This document shows, piece by piece, positions 10,429 to 22,106 of a stretch of DNA of 64,000 nucleotides. The first letter of the stretch is position 1; the number at the start of each line of letters is the position of its first letter. The notes under the pieces were generated by a model. That model saw nothing but the letters and a program-made list of their open reading frames with translations, made no database searches and had not been told where the DNA came from. Source of the stretch: Hydractinia symbiolongicarpus (lineage: Eukaryota > Cnidaria > Hydrozoa > Anthoathecata > Hydractiniidae); contig NC_079886.1 in assembly GCF_029227915.1 (NCBI RefSeq), forward strand, positions 5,642,001 to 5,706,000, given 5' to 3'. The position numbers were made by a program, and so were the translations under genes.

Positions 10429-11745
10429 CTAAATAACTGGTGCTGGACAACAAAGCGTTTTTCTTTTGCAAACCATGCTAATCAGGTATAAAATAGATAC
10501 AATATTGATTATGCAATAAAACTCATTCATATATTCATGATACATGCCTATTAATACGCCCCCGATAACTCGACCACTTTGAACAGCAAATGTACGAATT
10601 CCTTCAAGGAAGCCTTGATTGCATGAAAAAGCTAATTTCGCACATAAAACTACACCAAATGCTTGATCTGATAGATGGAAGATAACCAGGTTGATCACAG
10701 TCAACAGTACCCACACATACCACGTTGATACATTTCCGATTTTATAGTAAATTAAAAGTAGGAGTGTAGTTGTTACTGTTATTGATATGACACTAATGAT
10801 TCCAGTGTAATAGATTACCTTATCAGACATTTTCCAATATACTAAAACTATTATCAAGATTGTGTTGAAAAACGAAAAACCAATAAAAGATGCGTTCAGA
10901 AATTTGTAGCTAAAGTTCAACTTGTCAATGATTAGAACGGGTAACACACGACACATTAATTGATCGACAATACCGAAAAATACCGAAATAGTTACAATCA
11001 ACAAAGTATCAGTATTTTGTACAATCCGCTTTAATATATTCACAGTTGATTTGGAGCCAAGAGGGTTGTCGTTGCTGTCTTTATTTTTCCTATTTGTGTG
11101 CGACTTCAAATCATACTCTCGTGATAAATCGTAAGAGAAAAATATCACAGCAAAGAGAAGTGCGAGGTTGACTAAAAAAAGTACTGGCCCAATTATGTTT
11201 GCATATGTTATACGAATCCATCCTATCCAGAAGTTCACTTTCGTAAAGTATATTGAAATTAACGGTCCAAATCCATAACCAAATACTTGGCTTCCATTTA
11301 ATAACGGTATTCGTTGCATTAGTTCCTTGCTTGTATATGATCTCGCCACTTCGGATAGCATAAGTGGAGATACAGCTATGGTAAAACCACTTAAAAATCG
11401 TCCAACAAGTGGAAAAAGTGGTGACATATATATTGGATACAAAATACTACCAGCAAGAGACAAACACAATGTACTAATTAGACATAGCTTTGTTCTTCGT
11501 GTTTTATCTACAAATCTGGACACAATAGGTGGGAAAAACAAGGATGGAACGTAAAATGCAGCATTTATTAAACCATAATAAAATTTGTCATTTTTTGTTT
11601 TAAAAAAAGTTGAAATGTATACCCACAATGTTGCATTAATGCAACCCAGTTCCAGACCAATGACAAAATAAAAAAACATAAAAACTAAATAAGTTGATGA
11701 TCGTTTCGTCTCCCAACAAGAGAACTCTGTTTGAGATATCATCAC
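10429..11745 (-). CDS. MFS transporter, MFSD8/CLN7-like, copy 1
   Basis: An intact single-exon frame of 438 codons. Hydrophobic helices lie at about residues 18-40, 57-75, 86-105, 111-131, 151-166, 182-205, 247-275, 283-303, 311-333, 342-358, 360-380 and 390-425, consistent with a 12-helix MFS fold split by a polar loop (205-245). A charged motif-A-like loop RFVDKTRR sits at 77-84, GRFLSGF at 115-121 and an SEVARS segment at 131-136. The pattern of a Gly-rich fourth helix, an Ala-Arg-Ser segment and a GFGP turn resembles MFSD8 (CLN7) more than sugar-porter families; this assignment is from memory of the family and the substrate is unknown. It differs from copy 2 by one visible residue (Glu404 instead of Asp). 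It is shorter than vertebrate MFSD8 (about 520), mainly in loops and tails. The start is the first ATG; a second ATG follows at once. Confidence 0.9.
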   Translation of the reverse strand: MMISQTEFSCWETKRSSTYLVFMFFYFVIGLELGCINATLWVYISTFFKTKNDKFYYGLINAAFYVPSLFFPPIVSRFVDKTRRTKLCLISTLCLSLAGSILYPIYMSPLFPLVGRFLSGFTIAVSPLMLSEVARSYTSKELMQRIPLLNGSQVFGYGFGPLISIYFTKVNFWIGWIRITYANIIGPVLFLVNLALLFAVIFFSYDLSREYDLKSHTNRKNKDSNDNPLGSKSTVNILKRIVQNTDTLLIVTISVFFGIVDQLMCRVLPVLIIDKLNFSYKFLNASFIGFSFFNTILIIVLVYWKMSDKVIYYTGIISVISITVTTTLLLLIYYKIGNVSTWYVWVLLTVINLVIFHLSDQAFGVVLCAKLAFSCNQGFLEGIRTFAVQSGRVIGGVLIGMYHEYMNEFYCIINIVSILYLISMVCKRKTLCCPAPVI

Positions 11746-11920
11746 TTAAATAGCGTCGACACGTCTGTCTCTTTCATTACAACCTGGTCTTCAGTAAGTT
11801 GCACAATAATAAAATACCAATGTTGACAAGGTGATAAAATATTAACTTAAATTTGATTAAAATGACTAATTGAAATGTAACTTTACTGTCAAACTTTTTT
11901 ATTAACAGATTGTTTTTAAA

Positions 11921-12206
11921 AAAACTTTGTTAATTGTTTTAAAATTAATTACTCCTTAGTGAATCATAAAATAGTTTAGCCATTGCATCTATTATGTAAA
12001 ACTAAAAACCTTGATCAAAGAAATGTATAGGATCACGTGCAAACGCTAAAGACATATTTTAAAAAAACTTTGTTAATTGTTTTAAAATTAATTACTCCTT
12101 AGTGAATCATAAAATAGTTTAGCCATTGCATCTATTATGTAAAACTAAAAACCTTGATCAAAGAAATGTATAGAATCACGTGCAAACGCTAAAGACATAT
12201 GAGATT
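11921..12206. repeat. 143-base internal tandem duplication (units 1 and 2 only)
   Basis: The stretch starting AAAACTTTGTTAATTG at 11921 recurs at 12064, with only a GGATCACG/GAATCACG-type difference. The same duplication is present in unit 2 (15955-16240) but unit 3 has a single copy. It upsets no coding frame, since it lies upstream of the MFS gene on its own strand. Confidence 0.95.
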
Positions 12207-12560
12207 CTAAAAATTTTCCAGCAATGCATTAATAAAATATTGGCTGAAATATGTTTGAAAGATAGTTCCATTGCATAGATTTGAAAACGCTGATCAAGAG
12301 AATGTTTAGGATTATGTACTTGTAATAAGAGACATCTATAGGTTTACTTTGATAACGTGATATGTTTTGATGCGGATGCGTTGACCCAGCTTTAGACAAG
12401 TTACCCACGCAGGCGATGACCTCGGTTGTTTTTATCCGTTTCCAAAATATTTCGTTTCAAACTTAAAAGTTTAATGCAACGGATTTACTTTCTCTTAGTT
12501 ACTGCATTACCACTGTGCATTATCGTTGTGCCTTAACGTTTACAAAGATAACATATTGCG
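11990..12560 (+). mobile_element. Degenerate copy of the CTAGTCGATAAGG-type array element inside the MFS unit
   Basis: Shares the interior landmarks of the intact ~0.7 kb elements in the same order: CTTGATCAAAGAAATGTATAGGATC, a second GCTGATCAAGAGAATGT, GTTACCCACGCAGGCGATGACCTCG, then CGTTTCCAAAATATT and AAAAGTTTAATGCA. Termini are not recognisable. It is present in all three units, so it predates the triplication. Confidence 0.6.
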
Positions 12561-12659
12561 GCATCCTCCATACACACGGATAAAGTTAGAATATTGCCTA
12601 TATTAAAATAATTCTTCAGGACTTCTGACTGGAACAGGCAAAGTAGAGGAATTCATTTT

Positions 12660-12780
12660 CCTTTAACCCTATTCAGTCCGCGGTTTTTCAAACATATTAT
12701 GACGGGGGAGCCTCTAAAGGGTAGCATGCAGGTGTCTCTTTTATAACGGGATAGCAAAAACAGAAAAAAGGCCTGGTTTC
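12660..12780 (+). repeat. Dispersed TTAACCCTATTC...CATATTATGA repeat segment
   Basis: TTAACCCTATTC, then AACATATTATGACGGGGG, then a GCAGGTGTCT motif. The same landmarks occur at about 35151-35790, and in reverse near 41810-41890. It recurs in units 2 and 3 at 16690 and 20580. Confidence 0.5.
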
Positions 12781-12899
12781 GAGGTTGCTCACAATCTGCA
12801 TTATTCTATGTTTAAAACCGCTGAAAAAAAAACGTCGAAAAATATAAGCACGTGCAACAAAAGAAAAAATTATGAAATAAAAATGAAAAATATCCAAAA

Positions 12900-14081
12900 A
12901 AGGCGTCTAACAACCGTTACGTAAAAAGCGAAATACGCTAAAACTATATACTTGCTTTGCCATTCCAGAAGTACACCAGGGATAAAAAGGATACCAAACA
13001 TTAAAAGAAATCCAACATTTTTCGTTAAGTCAGACAGAATAAGCTATTCAGTCTATTGCATATGGCAAACCTTCCAAAGTTATACTCAGAATAAAAAAAT
13101 TAATAGTTGAAAGCACATAAAAGAGGAAAATTAAATCTTGAATCATTTGGTATATTGCATATCTACCAAAATATTTCAATCCAAATTATTAAAGGAACAG
13201 TTTGCTTTAATAGACCTAAACCTATAGTTGAGAAAATCACGCATAAAATCAAAGAAGATAACAAAGCAGAGTTTTCGAATTTAAGAATCGAATATAATTC
13301 AAACGATTGTAACGTAACAGATGTGAACAATGATTTAAGTTTAGGTTTCATATTTAGGTTTTTTATAACGACGTCAACACTTAGCCAAACAGTCAAAATT
13401 TACTTTTTACAGTTTATGTAACTACACGCTGTTTTTATAAGAATAGTGTGTTTTAGTTTCAGCCTTGTGGTTATTAACTTTTTTGACAAATGCTATGCTC
13501 ATTATTCTCAATAATTTCTTAGCACGACCATGGTCTCAAAACACATAATGCCTTAAAAAAATAAAGCCTGCTATTAGTTACTATAGCCAATGGCAATTTC
13601 TACTACATGTAACGGCCCATTGCTTGGACAGAAAACAGTTCAGTTTGCTTGATATACAATAAAAAATAAACTTCAAATCATTGTTGTGCGTCATATAAAT
13701 GCTTATATATAGAACAATTAAGTTGAGATATATTCTTAGGATATACTTAACTTCTGACCCATTGCTTACAGTATATATATTCTTTCAAAAAAGTGCTTAA
13801 TAAAAATATTTCCCGACAAAAGTTAGTGTTTAAGGGAAAATTTAACTCTTAGAGCTAAAACGACTAAAAAGTCGTTATACACCCAAATTCATTTCTCTGC
13901 TAAATAATCTAAGCAACACACCTGCTTTCCTCCGCGCTCTCAGTAGGTAGCTTGATAGCTGTCCCTGGATGAAAGTTCAATCAGCTTTTACATCGAATAC
14001 AAAACTTCGCTTCATGAATTAGAAGCGTACACAATTATTTGATATATTTTCATACAATTTTCTTTGTAATGTTATATCCTC
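12900..14081. other. Non-coding remainder of MFS unit 1
   Basis: Open frames of 60-104 codons occur on both strands (for example 13107-13421 +) and are conserved across the three units. That conservation is explained by the recent duplication and gives no evidence of coding. No family is recognised. Confidence 0.5.
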
Positions 14082-14462
14082 TAAATTTTTATTTTTTTTA
14101 AAAAAGAATTTATAACTAACAACAATGTTTTGTAATAACTCTCTAGCATCGTTTCACAACTTCACAGTACTTGCGGAAGAGTCTAATGATTTCAAGCTTA
14201 CTCCGACGAAAATATTTTGTTAATTTTAGTCATTTTCATTACGCAGGACACAATTTGACCTTTTAACTCCATATTATAAATTCCTATCTTGTATTTAACT
14301 AGATTACATCGCAAGAGTAGACAAACTAAAGTTAAATGAAAATATACTTATAAATTATATATTAAAAAAACATATACAAAACTCTTAATTGTTGTATAGT
14401 AGATCTTTTTGCCAAGATTTATCCAGTTCTCCTTTGAATTAGAATATTTACTTCGCAATTTT

Positions 14463-15779
14463 CTAAATAACTGGTGCTGGACAACAAAGCGTTTTTCTTT
14501 TGCAAACCATGCTAATCAGGTATAAAATAGATACAATATTGATTATGCAATAAAACTCATTCATATAATCATGATACATGCCTATTAATACGCCCCCGAT
14601 AACTCGACCACTTTGAACAGCAAATGTTCGAATTCCTTCAAGAAATCCTTGATTGCATGAAAAAGCTAATTTCGCACATAAAACTACACCAAATGCTTGA
14701 TCTGATAGATGGAAGATAACCAGGTTGATCACAGTCAACAGTACCCACACATACCACGTTGATACATTTCCGATTTTATAGTAAATTAAAAGTAGGAGTG
14801 TAGTTGTTACTGTTATTGATATGACACTAATGATTCCAGTGTAATAGATTACCTTATCAGACATTTTCCAATATACTAAAACTATTATCAAGATTGTGTT
14901 GAAAAACGAAAAACCAATAAAAGATGCGTTCAGAAATTTGTAGCTAAAGTTCAACTTGTCAATGATTAGAACGGGTAACACACGACACATTAATTGATCG
15001 ACAATACCGAAAAATACCGAAATAGTTACAATCAACAAAGTATCAGTATTTTGTACAATCCGCTTTAATATATTCACAGTTGATTTGGAGCCAAGAGGGT
15101 TGTCGTTGCTGTCTTTATTTTTCCTATTTGTGTGCGACTTCAAATCATACTCTCGTGATAAATCGTAAGAGAAAAATATCACAGCAAAGAGAAGTGCGAG
15201 GTTGACTAAAAAAAGTACTGGCCCAATTATGTTTGCATATGTTATACGAATCCATCCTATCCAGAAGTTCACTTTCGTAAAGTATATTGAAATTAACGGT
15301 CCAAATCCATAACCAAATACTTGGCTTCCATTTAATAACGGTATTCGTTGCATTAGTTCCTTGCTTGTATATGATCTCGCCACTTCGGATAGCATAAGTG
15401 GAGATACAGCTATGGTAAAACCACTTAAAAATCGTCCAACAAGTGGAAAAAGTGGTGACATATATATTGGATACAAAATACTACCAGCAAGAGACAAACA
15501 CAATGTACTAATTAGACATAGCTTTGTTCTTCGTGTTTTATCTACAAATCTGGACACAATAGGTGGGAAAAACAAGGATGGAACGTAAAATGCAGCATTT
15601 ATTAAACCATAATAAAATTTGTCATTTTTTGTTTTAAAAAAAGTTGAAATGTATACCCACAATGTTGCATTAATGCAACCCAGTTCCAGACCAATGACAA
15701 AATAAAAAAACATAAAAACTAAATAAGTTGATGATCGTTTCGTCTCCCAACAAGAGAACTCTGTTTGAGATATCATCAC
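14463..15779 (-). CDS. MFS transporter, MFSD8/CLN7-like, copy 2
   Basis: Intact, 438 codons and almost identical to copy 1. The visible protein difference is Asp404 in place of Glu. The same helices, motif-A-like loop and central polar loop apply. It is transcribed toward lower coordinates, like copies 1 and 3, so each unit carries its own upstream region, and expression could be independent. Confidence 0.9.
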   Translation of the reverse strand: MMISQTEFSCWETKRSSTYLVFMFFYFVIGLELGCINATLWVYISTFFKTKNDKFYYGLINAAFYVPSLFFPPIVSRFVDKTRRTKLCLISTLCLSLAGSILYPIYMSPLFPLVGRFLSGFTIAVSPLMLSEVARSYTSKELMQRIPLLNGSQVFGYGFGPLISIYFTKVNFWIGWIRITYANIIGPVLFLVNLALLFAVIFFSYDLSREYDLKSHTNRKNKDSNDNPLGSKSTVNILKRIVQNTDTLLIVTISVFFGIVDQLMCRVLPVLIIDKLNFSYKFLNASFIGFSFFNTILIIVLVYWKMSDKVIYYTGIISVISITVTTTLLLLIYYKIGNVSTWYVWVLLTVINLVIFHLSDQAFGVVLCAKLAFSCNQGFLEGIRTFAVQSGRVIGGVLIGMYHDYMNEFYCIINIVSILYLISMVCKRKTLCCPAPVI

Positions 15780-15954
15780 TTAAATAGCGTCGACACGTCT
15801 GTCTCTTTCATTACAACCTGGTCTTCAGTAAGTTGCACAATAATAAAATACCAATGTTGACAAGGTGATAAAATATTAACTTAAATTTGATTAAAATGAC
15901 TAATTGAAATGTAACTTTACTGTCAAACTTTTTTATTAACAGATTGTTTTTAAA

Positions 15955-16240
15955 AAAACTTTGTTAATTGTTTTAAAATTAATTACTCCTTAGTGAATCA
16001 TAAAATAGTTTAGCCATTGCATCTATTATGTAAAACTAAAAACCTTGATCAAAGAAATGTATAGGATCACGTGCAAACGCTAAAGACATATTTTAAAAAA
16101 ACTTTGTTAATTGTTTTAAAATTAATTACTCCTTAGTGAATCATAAAATAGTTTAGCCATTGCATCTATTATGTAAAACTAAAAACCTTGATCAAAGAAA
16201 TGTATAGAATCACGTGCAAACGCTAAAGACATATGAGATT
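15955..16240. repeat. 143-base tandem duplication, unit 2 copy
   Basis: Identical in structure to the one at 11921-12206. It shows that units 1 and 2 derive from each other more recently than either does from unit 3. Confidence 0.9.
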
Positions 16241-18161
16241 CTAAAAATTTTCCAGCAATGCATTAATAAAATATTGGCTGAAATATGTTTGAAAGATAGT
16301 TCCATTGCATAGATTTGAAAACGCTGATCAAGAGAATGTTTAGGATTATGTACTTGTAATAAGAGACATCTATAGGTTTACTTTGATAACGTGATATGTT
16401 TTGATGCGGATGCGTTGACCCAGCTTTAGACAAGTTACCCACGCAGGCGATGACCTCGGTTGTTTTTATCCGTTTCCAAAATATTTCGTTTCAAACTTAA
16501 AAGTTTAATGCAACGGATTTACTTTCTCTTAGTTACTGCATTACCACTGTGCATTATCGTTGTGCCTTAACGTTTACAAAGATAACATATTGCGGCATCC
16601 TCCATACACACGGATAAAGTTAGAATATTGCCTATATTAAAATAATTCTTCAGGACTTCTGACTGGAACAGGCAAAGTAGAGGAATTCATTTTCCTTTAA
16701 CCCTATTCAGTCCGCGGTTTTTCAAACATATTATGACGGGGGAGCCTCTAAAGGGTAGCATGCAGGTGTCTCTTTTATAACGGGATAGCAAAAACAGAAA
16801 AAAGGCCTGGTTTCGAGGTTGCTCACAATCTGCATTATTCTATGTTTAAAACCGCTGAAAAAAAAACGTCGAAAAATATAAGCACGTGCAACAAAAGAAA
16901 AAATTATGAAATAAAAATGAAAAATATCCAAAAAAGGCGTCTAACAACCGTTACGTAAAAAGCGAAATACGCTAAAACTATATACTTGCTTTGCCATTCC
17001 AGAAGTACACCAGGGATAAAAAGGATACCAAACATTAAAAGAAATCCAACATTTTTCGTTAAGTCAGACAGAATAAGCTATTCAGTCTATTGCATATGGC
17101 AAACCTTCCAAAGTTATACTCAGAATAAAAAAATTAATAGTTGAAAGCACATAAAAGAGGAAAATTAAATCTTGAATCATTTGGTATATTGCATATCTAC
17201 CAAAATATTTCAATCCAAATTATTAAAGGAACAGTTTGCTTTAATAGACCTAAACCTATAGTTGAGAAAATCACGCATAAAATCAAAGAAGATAACAAAG
17301 CAGAGTTTTCGAATTTAAGAATCGAATATAATTCAAACGATTGTAACGTAACAGATGTGAACAATGATTTAAGTTTAGGTTTCATATTTAGGTTTTTTAT
17401 AACGACGTCAACACTTAGCCAAACAGTCAAAATTTACTTTTTACAGTTTATGTAACTACACGCTGTTTTTATAAGAATAGTGTGTTTTAGTTTCAGCCTT
17501 GTGGTTATTAACTTTTTTGACAAATGCTATGCTCATTATTCTCAATAATTTCTTAGCACGACCATGGTCTCAAAACACATAATGCCTTAAAAAAATAAAG
17601 CCTGCTATTAGTTACTATAGCCAATGGCAATTTCTACTACATGTAACGGCCCATTGCTTGGACAGAAAACAGTTCAGTTTGCTTGATATACAATAAAAAA
17701 TAAACTTCAAATCATTGTTGTGCGTCATATAAATGCTTATATATAGAACAATTAAGTTGAGATATATTCTTAGGATATACTTAACTTCTGACCCATTGCT
17801 TACAGTATATATATTCTTTCAAAAAAGTGCTTAATAAAAATATTTCCCGACAAAAGTTAGTGTTTAAGGGAAAATTTAACTCTTAGAGCTAAAACGACTA
17901 AAAAGTCGTTATACACCCAAATTCATTTCTCTGCTAAATAATCTAAGCAACACACCTGCTTTCCTCCGCGCTCTCAGTAGGTAGCTTGATAGCTGTCCCT
18001 GGATGAAAGTTCAATCAGCTTTTACATCGAATACAAAACTTCGCTTCATGAATTAGAAGCGTACACAATTATTTGATATATTTTCATACAATTTTCTTTG
18101 TAATGTTATATCCTCTAAATTTTTATTTTTTTTAAAAAAGAATTTATAACTAACAACAATG

Positions 18162-21100
18162 TTTTGTAATAACTCTCTAGCATCGTTTCACAACTTCACA
18201 GTACTTGCGAAAGAGTCTAATGATTTCAAGCTTACTCCGACGAAAATATTTTGTTAATTTTAGTCATTTTCATTACGCAGGACACAATTTGACCTTTTAA
18301 CTCCATATTATAAATTCCTATCTTGTATTTAACTAGATTACATCGCAAGAGTAGACAAACTAAAGTTAAATGAAAATATACTTATAAATTATATATTAAA
18401 AAAACATATACAAAACTCTTAATTGTTGTATAGTAGATCTTTTTGCCAAGATTTATCCAGTTCTCCTTTGAATTAGAATATTTACTTCGCAATTTTCTAA
18501 ATAACTGGTGCTGGACAACAAAGCGTTTTTCTTTTGCAAACCATGCTAATCAGGTATAAAATAGATACAATATTGATTATGCAATAAAACTCATTCATAT
18601 AATCATGATACATGCCTATTAATACGCCCCCGATAACTCGACCTCTTTGAACAGCAAATGTTCGAATTCCTTCAAGAAATCCTTGATTGCATGAAAAAGC
18701 TAATTTCGCACATAAAACTACACCAAATGCTTGATCTGAGAGATGGAAGATAACCAGGTTGATCACAGTCAACAGTACCCACACATACCACGTTGCTACA
18801 TTTCCGATTTTATAGTAAATTAAAAGTAGGAGTGTAGTTGTTACTGTTATTGATATGACACTAATGATTCCAGTGTAATAGACTACCTTATCAGACATTT
18901 TCCAATATACTAAAACTATTATCAAGATTGTGTTGAAAAACGAAAAACCAATAAAAGATGCGTTCAGAAATTTGTAGCTAAAGTTCAACTTGTCAATGAT
19001 TAGAACGGGTAACACACGACACATTAATTGATCGACAATACCGAAAAATACCGAAATAGTTACAATCAACAAAGTATCAGTATTTTGTACAATCCGCTTT
19101 AATATATTCACAGTTGATTTGGAGCCAAGAGGGTTGTCGTTGCTGTCTTTATTTTTCCTATTTGTGTGCGACTTCAAATCATACTCTCGTGATAAATCGT
19201 AAGAGAAAAATATCACAGCAAAGAGAAGTGCGAGGTTGACTAAAAAAAGTACTGGCCCAATTATGTTTGCATATGTTATACGAATCCATCCTATCCAGAA
19301 GTTCACTTTCGTAAAGTATATTGAAATTAACGGTCCAAATCCATAACCAAATACTTGGCTTCCATTTAATAACGGTATTCGTTGCATAAGTTCCTTGCTT
19401 GTATATGATCTCGCCACTTCGGATAGCATAAGTGGAGATACAGCTATGGTAAAACCACTTAAAAATCGTCCAACAAGTGGAAAAAGTGGTGACATATATG
19501 TTGGATACAAAATACTACCAGCAAGAGACAAACACAATGTACTAATTAGACATAGCTTTGTTCTTCGTGTTTTATCTACAAATCTGGACACAATAGGTGG
19601 GAAAAACAAGGATGGAACGTAAAATGCAGCATTTATTAAACCATAATAAAATTTGTCATTCTTTGTTTTAAGAAAAGTTGAAACGTATACCCACAATGTT
19701 GCGTTAATGCAGCCCAGTTCCAGACCAATGACAAAATAAAAAAACATAAAAACTAAATAAGTTGATGATCGTTTCGTCTCCCAACAAGAAAACTCAGTTT
19801 GAGATATCATCACTTAAATAGCGTCGACACGTCTGTCTCTTTTATTACAACCTGGTCTTCAGTAAGTTGTACAATAATGAAATACCAATGTTGACAAGGT
19901 GATAAAATATTAACTTAAATTTGATTGAAATGACTGATTGAAATGTAACTTTACTGTCAAACTTTTTTATTAACAGATTGTTTTTAAAAAAACTTTGTTA
20001 ATTGTTTTAAAATTAATTACTCCTTAGTGAATCATAAAATAGTTTAGCCATTGCATCTATTATGTAAAACTAAAAACCTTGATCAAAGAAATGTATAGAA
20101 TCACGTGCAAACGCTAAAGACATATGAGATTCTAAAAATTTTCCAGCAATGCATTATTAAAATATTGGCTGAAATTTGTTTGAAAGATAGTTCCATTGCA
20201 TAGATTTGAAAACGCTGATCAAGAGAATGTTTAGGATTATGTACTTGTAATAAGAGACATCTATAGGTTTACTTTGATAACGTGATATGTTTTGATGCGG
20301 ATGCGTTGACCCAGCTTTAGACAAGTTACCCACGCAGGCGATGACCTCGGTTGTTTTTATCCGTTTCCAAAATATTTCGTTTCAAACTTAAAAGTTTAAT
20401 GCAACGGATTTACTTTCTCTTAGTTACTGCATTACCACTGTGCATTATCGTTGTGCCTTAACGTTTACAAAGATAACATATTGCGGCATCCTCCATACAC
20501 ACGGATAAAGTTAGAATATTGCCTATATTAAAATAATTCTTCAGGACTTCTGACTGGAACAGGCAAAGTAGAGGAATTCATTTTCCTTTAACCCTATTCA
20601 GTCCGCGGTTTTTCAAACATATTATGATGGGGGAGCCTCTAAAGGGTAGCATGCAGGTGTCTCTTTTATAACGGGATAGCAAAAACAGAAAAAAGGCCTG
20701 GTTTCGAGGTTGCTCACAATCTGCATTATTCTATGTTTAAAACTGCTGAAAAAAAACGTCGAAAAATATAAGCACGTGCAACAAAAGAAAAAATTATGAA
20801 ATAAAAATGAAAAATATCCAAAAAAGGCGTCTAACAACCGTTACGTAAAAAGCGAAATACGCTAAAACTATATACTTGCTTTGCCATTCCAGAAGTACAC
20901 CAGGGATAAAAAGGATACCAAACATTAAAAGAAATCCAACATTTTTCGTTAAGTCAGACAAAATAAGCTATTCAGTCTATTGCATATGGCAAACCTTCCA
21001 AAGTTATACTCAGAATAAAAAAATTAATAGTTGAAAGCACATAAAAGAGAAAAATTAAATCTTGAATCATTTGGTATATTGCATATCTACCAAAATATTT

Positions 21101-22047
21101 CAATCCAAAATATTAAAGGAACAGTTTGCTTTAATAGACCTAAACCTATAGTTGAGAAAATCACGCATAAAATCAAAGAAGATAACAAAGCAGAGTTTTC
21201 GAATTTAAGAATCGAATATAATTCAAACGATTGTAACGTAACAGATGTGAACAATGATTTAAGTTTAGGTTTCATATTTAGGTTTTTTATAACGACGTCA
21301 ACACTTAGCCAAACAGTCAAAATTTACTTTTTACAGTTTATGTAACTACACGCTGTTTTTATAAGAATAGTGTGTTTTAGTTTCAGCCTTGTGGTTATTA
21401 ACTTTTTTGACAAATGCTATGCTCATTATTCTCAATAATTTCTTAGCACGACCATGGTCTCAAAACACATAATGCCTTAAAAAAATAAAGCCTGCTATTA
21501 GTTACTATAGCCAATGGCAATTTATACTACATGTAACGGCCCATTGCTTGGACAGAAAACAGTTCAGTTTGCTTGATATACAATAAAAAATAAACTTCAA
21601 ATCATTTTTGTGCGTCATACAAATGCTTATATATAGAACAATTAAGTTGAGATATATTCTTAGGATATACTTAACTTCTGACCCATTGCTTGCAGTATAT
21701 ATATTCTTTCAAAAAAGTGCTTAATAAAAATATTTCCCGACAAAAGTTAGTGTTTAAGGGAAAATTTAACTCTTAGAGCTAAAACGACTAAAAAGTCGTT
21801 ATACACCCAAATTCATTTCTCTGCTAAATAATCTAAGCAACACACCTGCTTTCCTCCGCGCTCTCAGTAGGTAGCTTGATAGCTGTCCCTGGATGAAAGT
21901 TCAATCAGCTTTTACTTCGAATACAAAACTTCGCTTCATGAATTAGAAGCGTACACAATTATTTGATATATTTTCATACAATTTTCTTTGTAATGTTATA
22001 TCCTCTACATTTTTATTTTTTTTAAAAAGAATTTATAACTAACAACA
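18162..22047. repeat. Tandem unit 3 of the 4 kb MFS triplication
   Basis: Same left edge in the Penelope-derived sequence. The right edge is where sequence stops matching the unit 1/2 ends, after AACAACA at about 22047. It lacks one copy of the 143-base duplication and carries more scattered substitutions than units 1 and 2 show between themselves. Confidence 0.95.
18497..19813 (-). CDS. MFS transporter, MFSD8/CLN7-like, copy 3
   Basis: Intact, 438 codons. It differs from copies 1/2 at a handful of residues: Val44 and Leu48 in the first loop region, Thr105 for Ile, Val311 for Ile, Ala340 for Ser and Arg390 for Ser. The Ser390Arg change puts a positive charge next to a Gly-Arg pair in a conserved stretch of the C-terminal half (VQSGRVIGG in the other copies, and IQSGRIIGG in the diverged + strand copy). 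It is therefore the one difference with a real chance of functional effect. Confidence 0.9.
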   Translation of the reverse strand: MMISQTEFSCWETKRSSTYLVFMFFYFVIGLELGCINATLWVYVSTFLKTKNDKFYYGLINAAFYVPSLFFPPIVSRFVDKTRRTKLCLISTLCLSLAGSILYPTYMSPLFPLVGRFLSGFTIAVSPLMLSEVARSYTSKELMQRIPLLNGSQVFGYGFGPLISIYFTKVNFWIGWIRITYANIIGPVLFLVNLALLFAVIFFSYDLSREYDLKSHTNRKNKDSNDNPLGSKSTVNILKRIVQNTDTLLIVTISVFFGIVDQLMCRVLPVLIIDKLNFSYKFLNASFIGFSFFNTILIIVLVYWKMSDKVVYYTGIISVISITVTTTLLLLIYYKIGNVATWYVWVLLTVINLVIFHLSDQAFGVVLCAKLAFSCNQGFLEGIRTFAVQRGRVIGGVLIGMYHDYMNEFYCIINIVSILYLISMVCKRKTLCCPAPVI

Positions 22048-22106
22048 CCAACTTTGTTCGACACAGCAGTTTATTTATTACGTTTTAGATTCGAATTACA
22101 TTCATT

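Larger units (their letters stand above)
10082..14127. repeat. Tandem unit 1 of the 4 kb MFS triplication
   Basis: Left edge is in the Penelope-like fragment (from TTTTGTAATAAC), right edge at AACAACA/ATG. It is nearly identical to units 2 and 3. It differs from unit 2 by about 12 extra bases near 10310-10350 and scattered substitutions. It contains one MFS gene on -, a 143-base internal tandem duplication (11921-12206), an old array-type element and a TTAACCCTATTC-type repeat segment. Confidence 0.95.
14128..18161. repeat. Tandem unit 2 of the 4 kb MFS triplication
   Basis: 4034 bases from the Penelope-derived TTTTGTAATAAC to the next copy of it. The spacing of the MFS coding start and stop between units 2 and 3 is also exactly 4034, so no net length change separates their coding and left-flank regions. 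Confidence 0.95.

Noticed and set aside
12697-12897. 66-codon frame on - repeated in the units
   Set aside because: It lies in a dispersed repeat segment, and in unit 3 its start shifts through a one-base difference in an A run.
13107-13421. 104-codon frame conserved in all three 4 kb units (also at 17141 and 21031)
   Set aside because: Conservation follows from the recent duplication. An overlapping opposite-strand frame is equally conserved, no family is recognised and the few changes include replacements.
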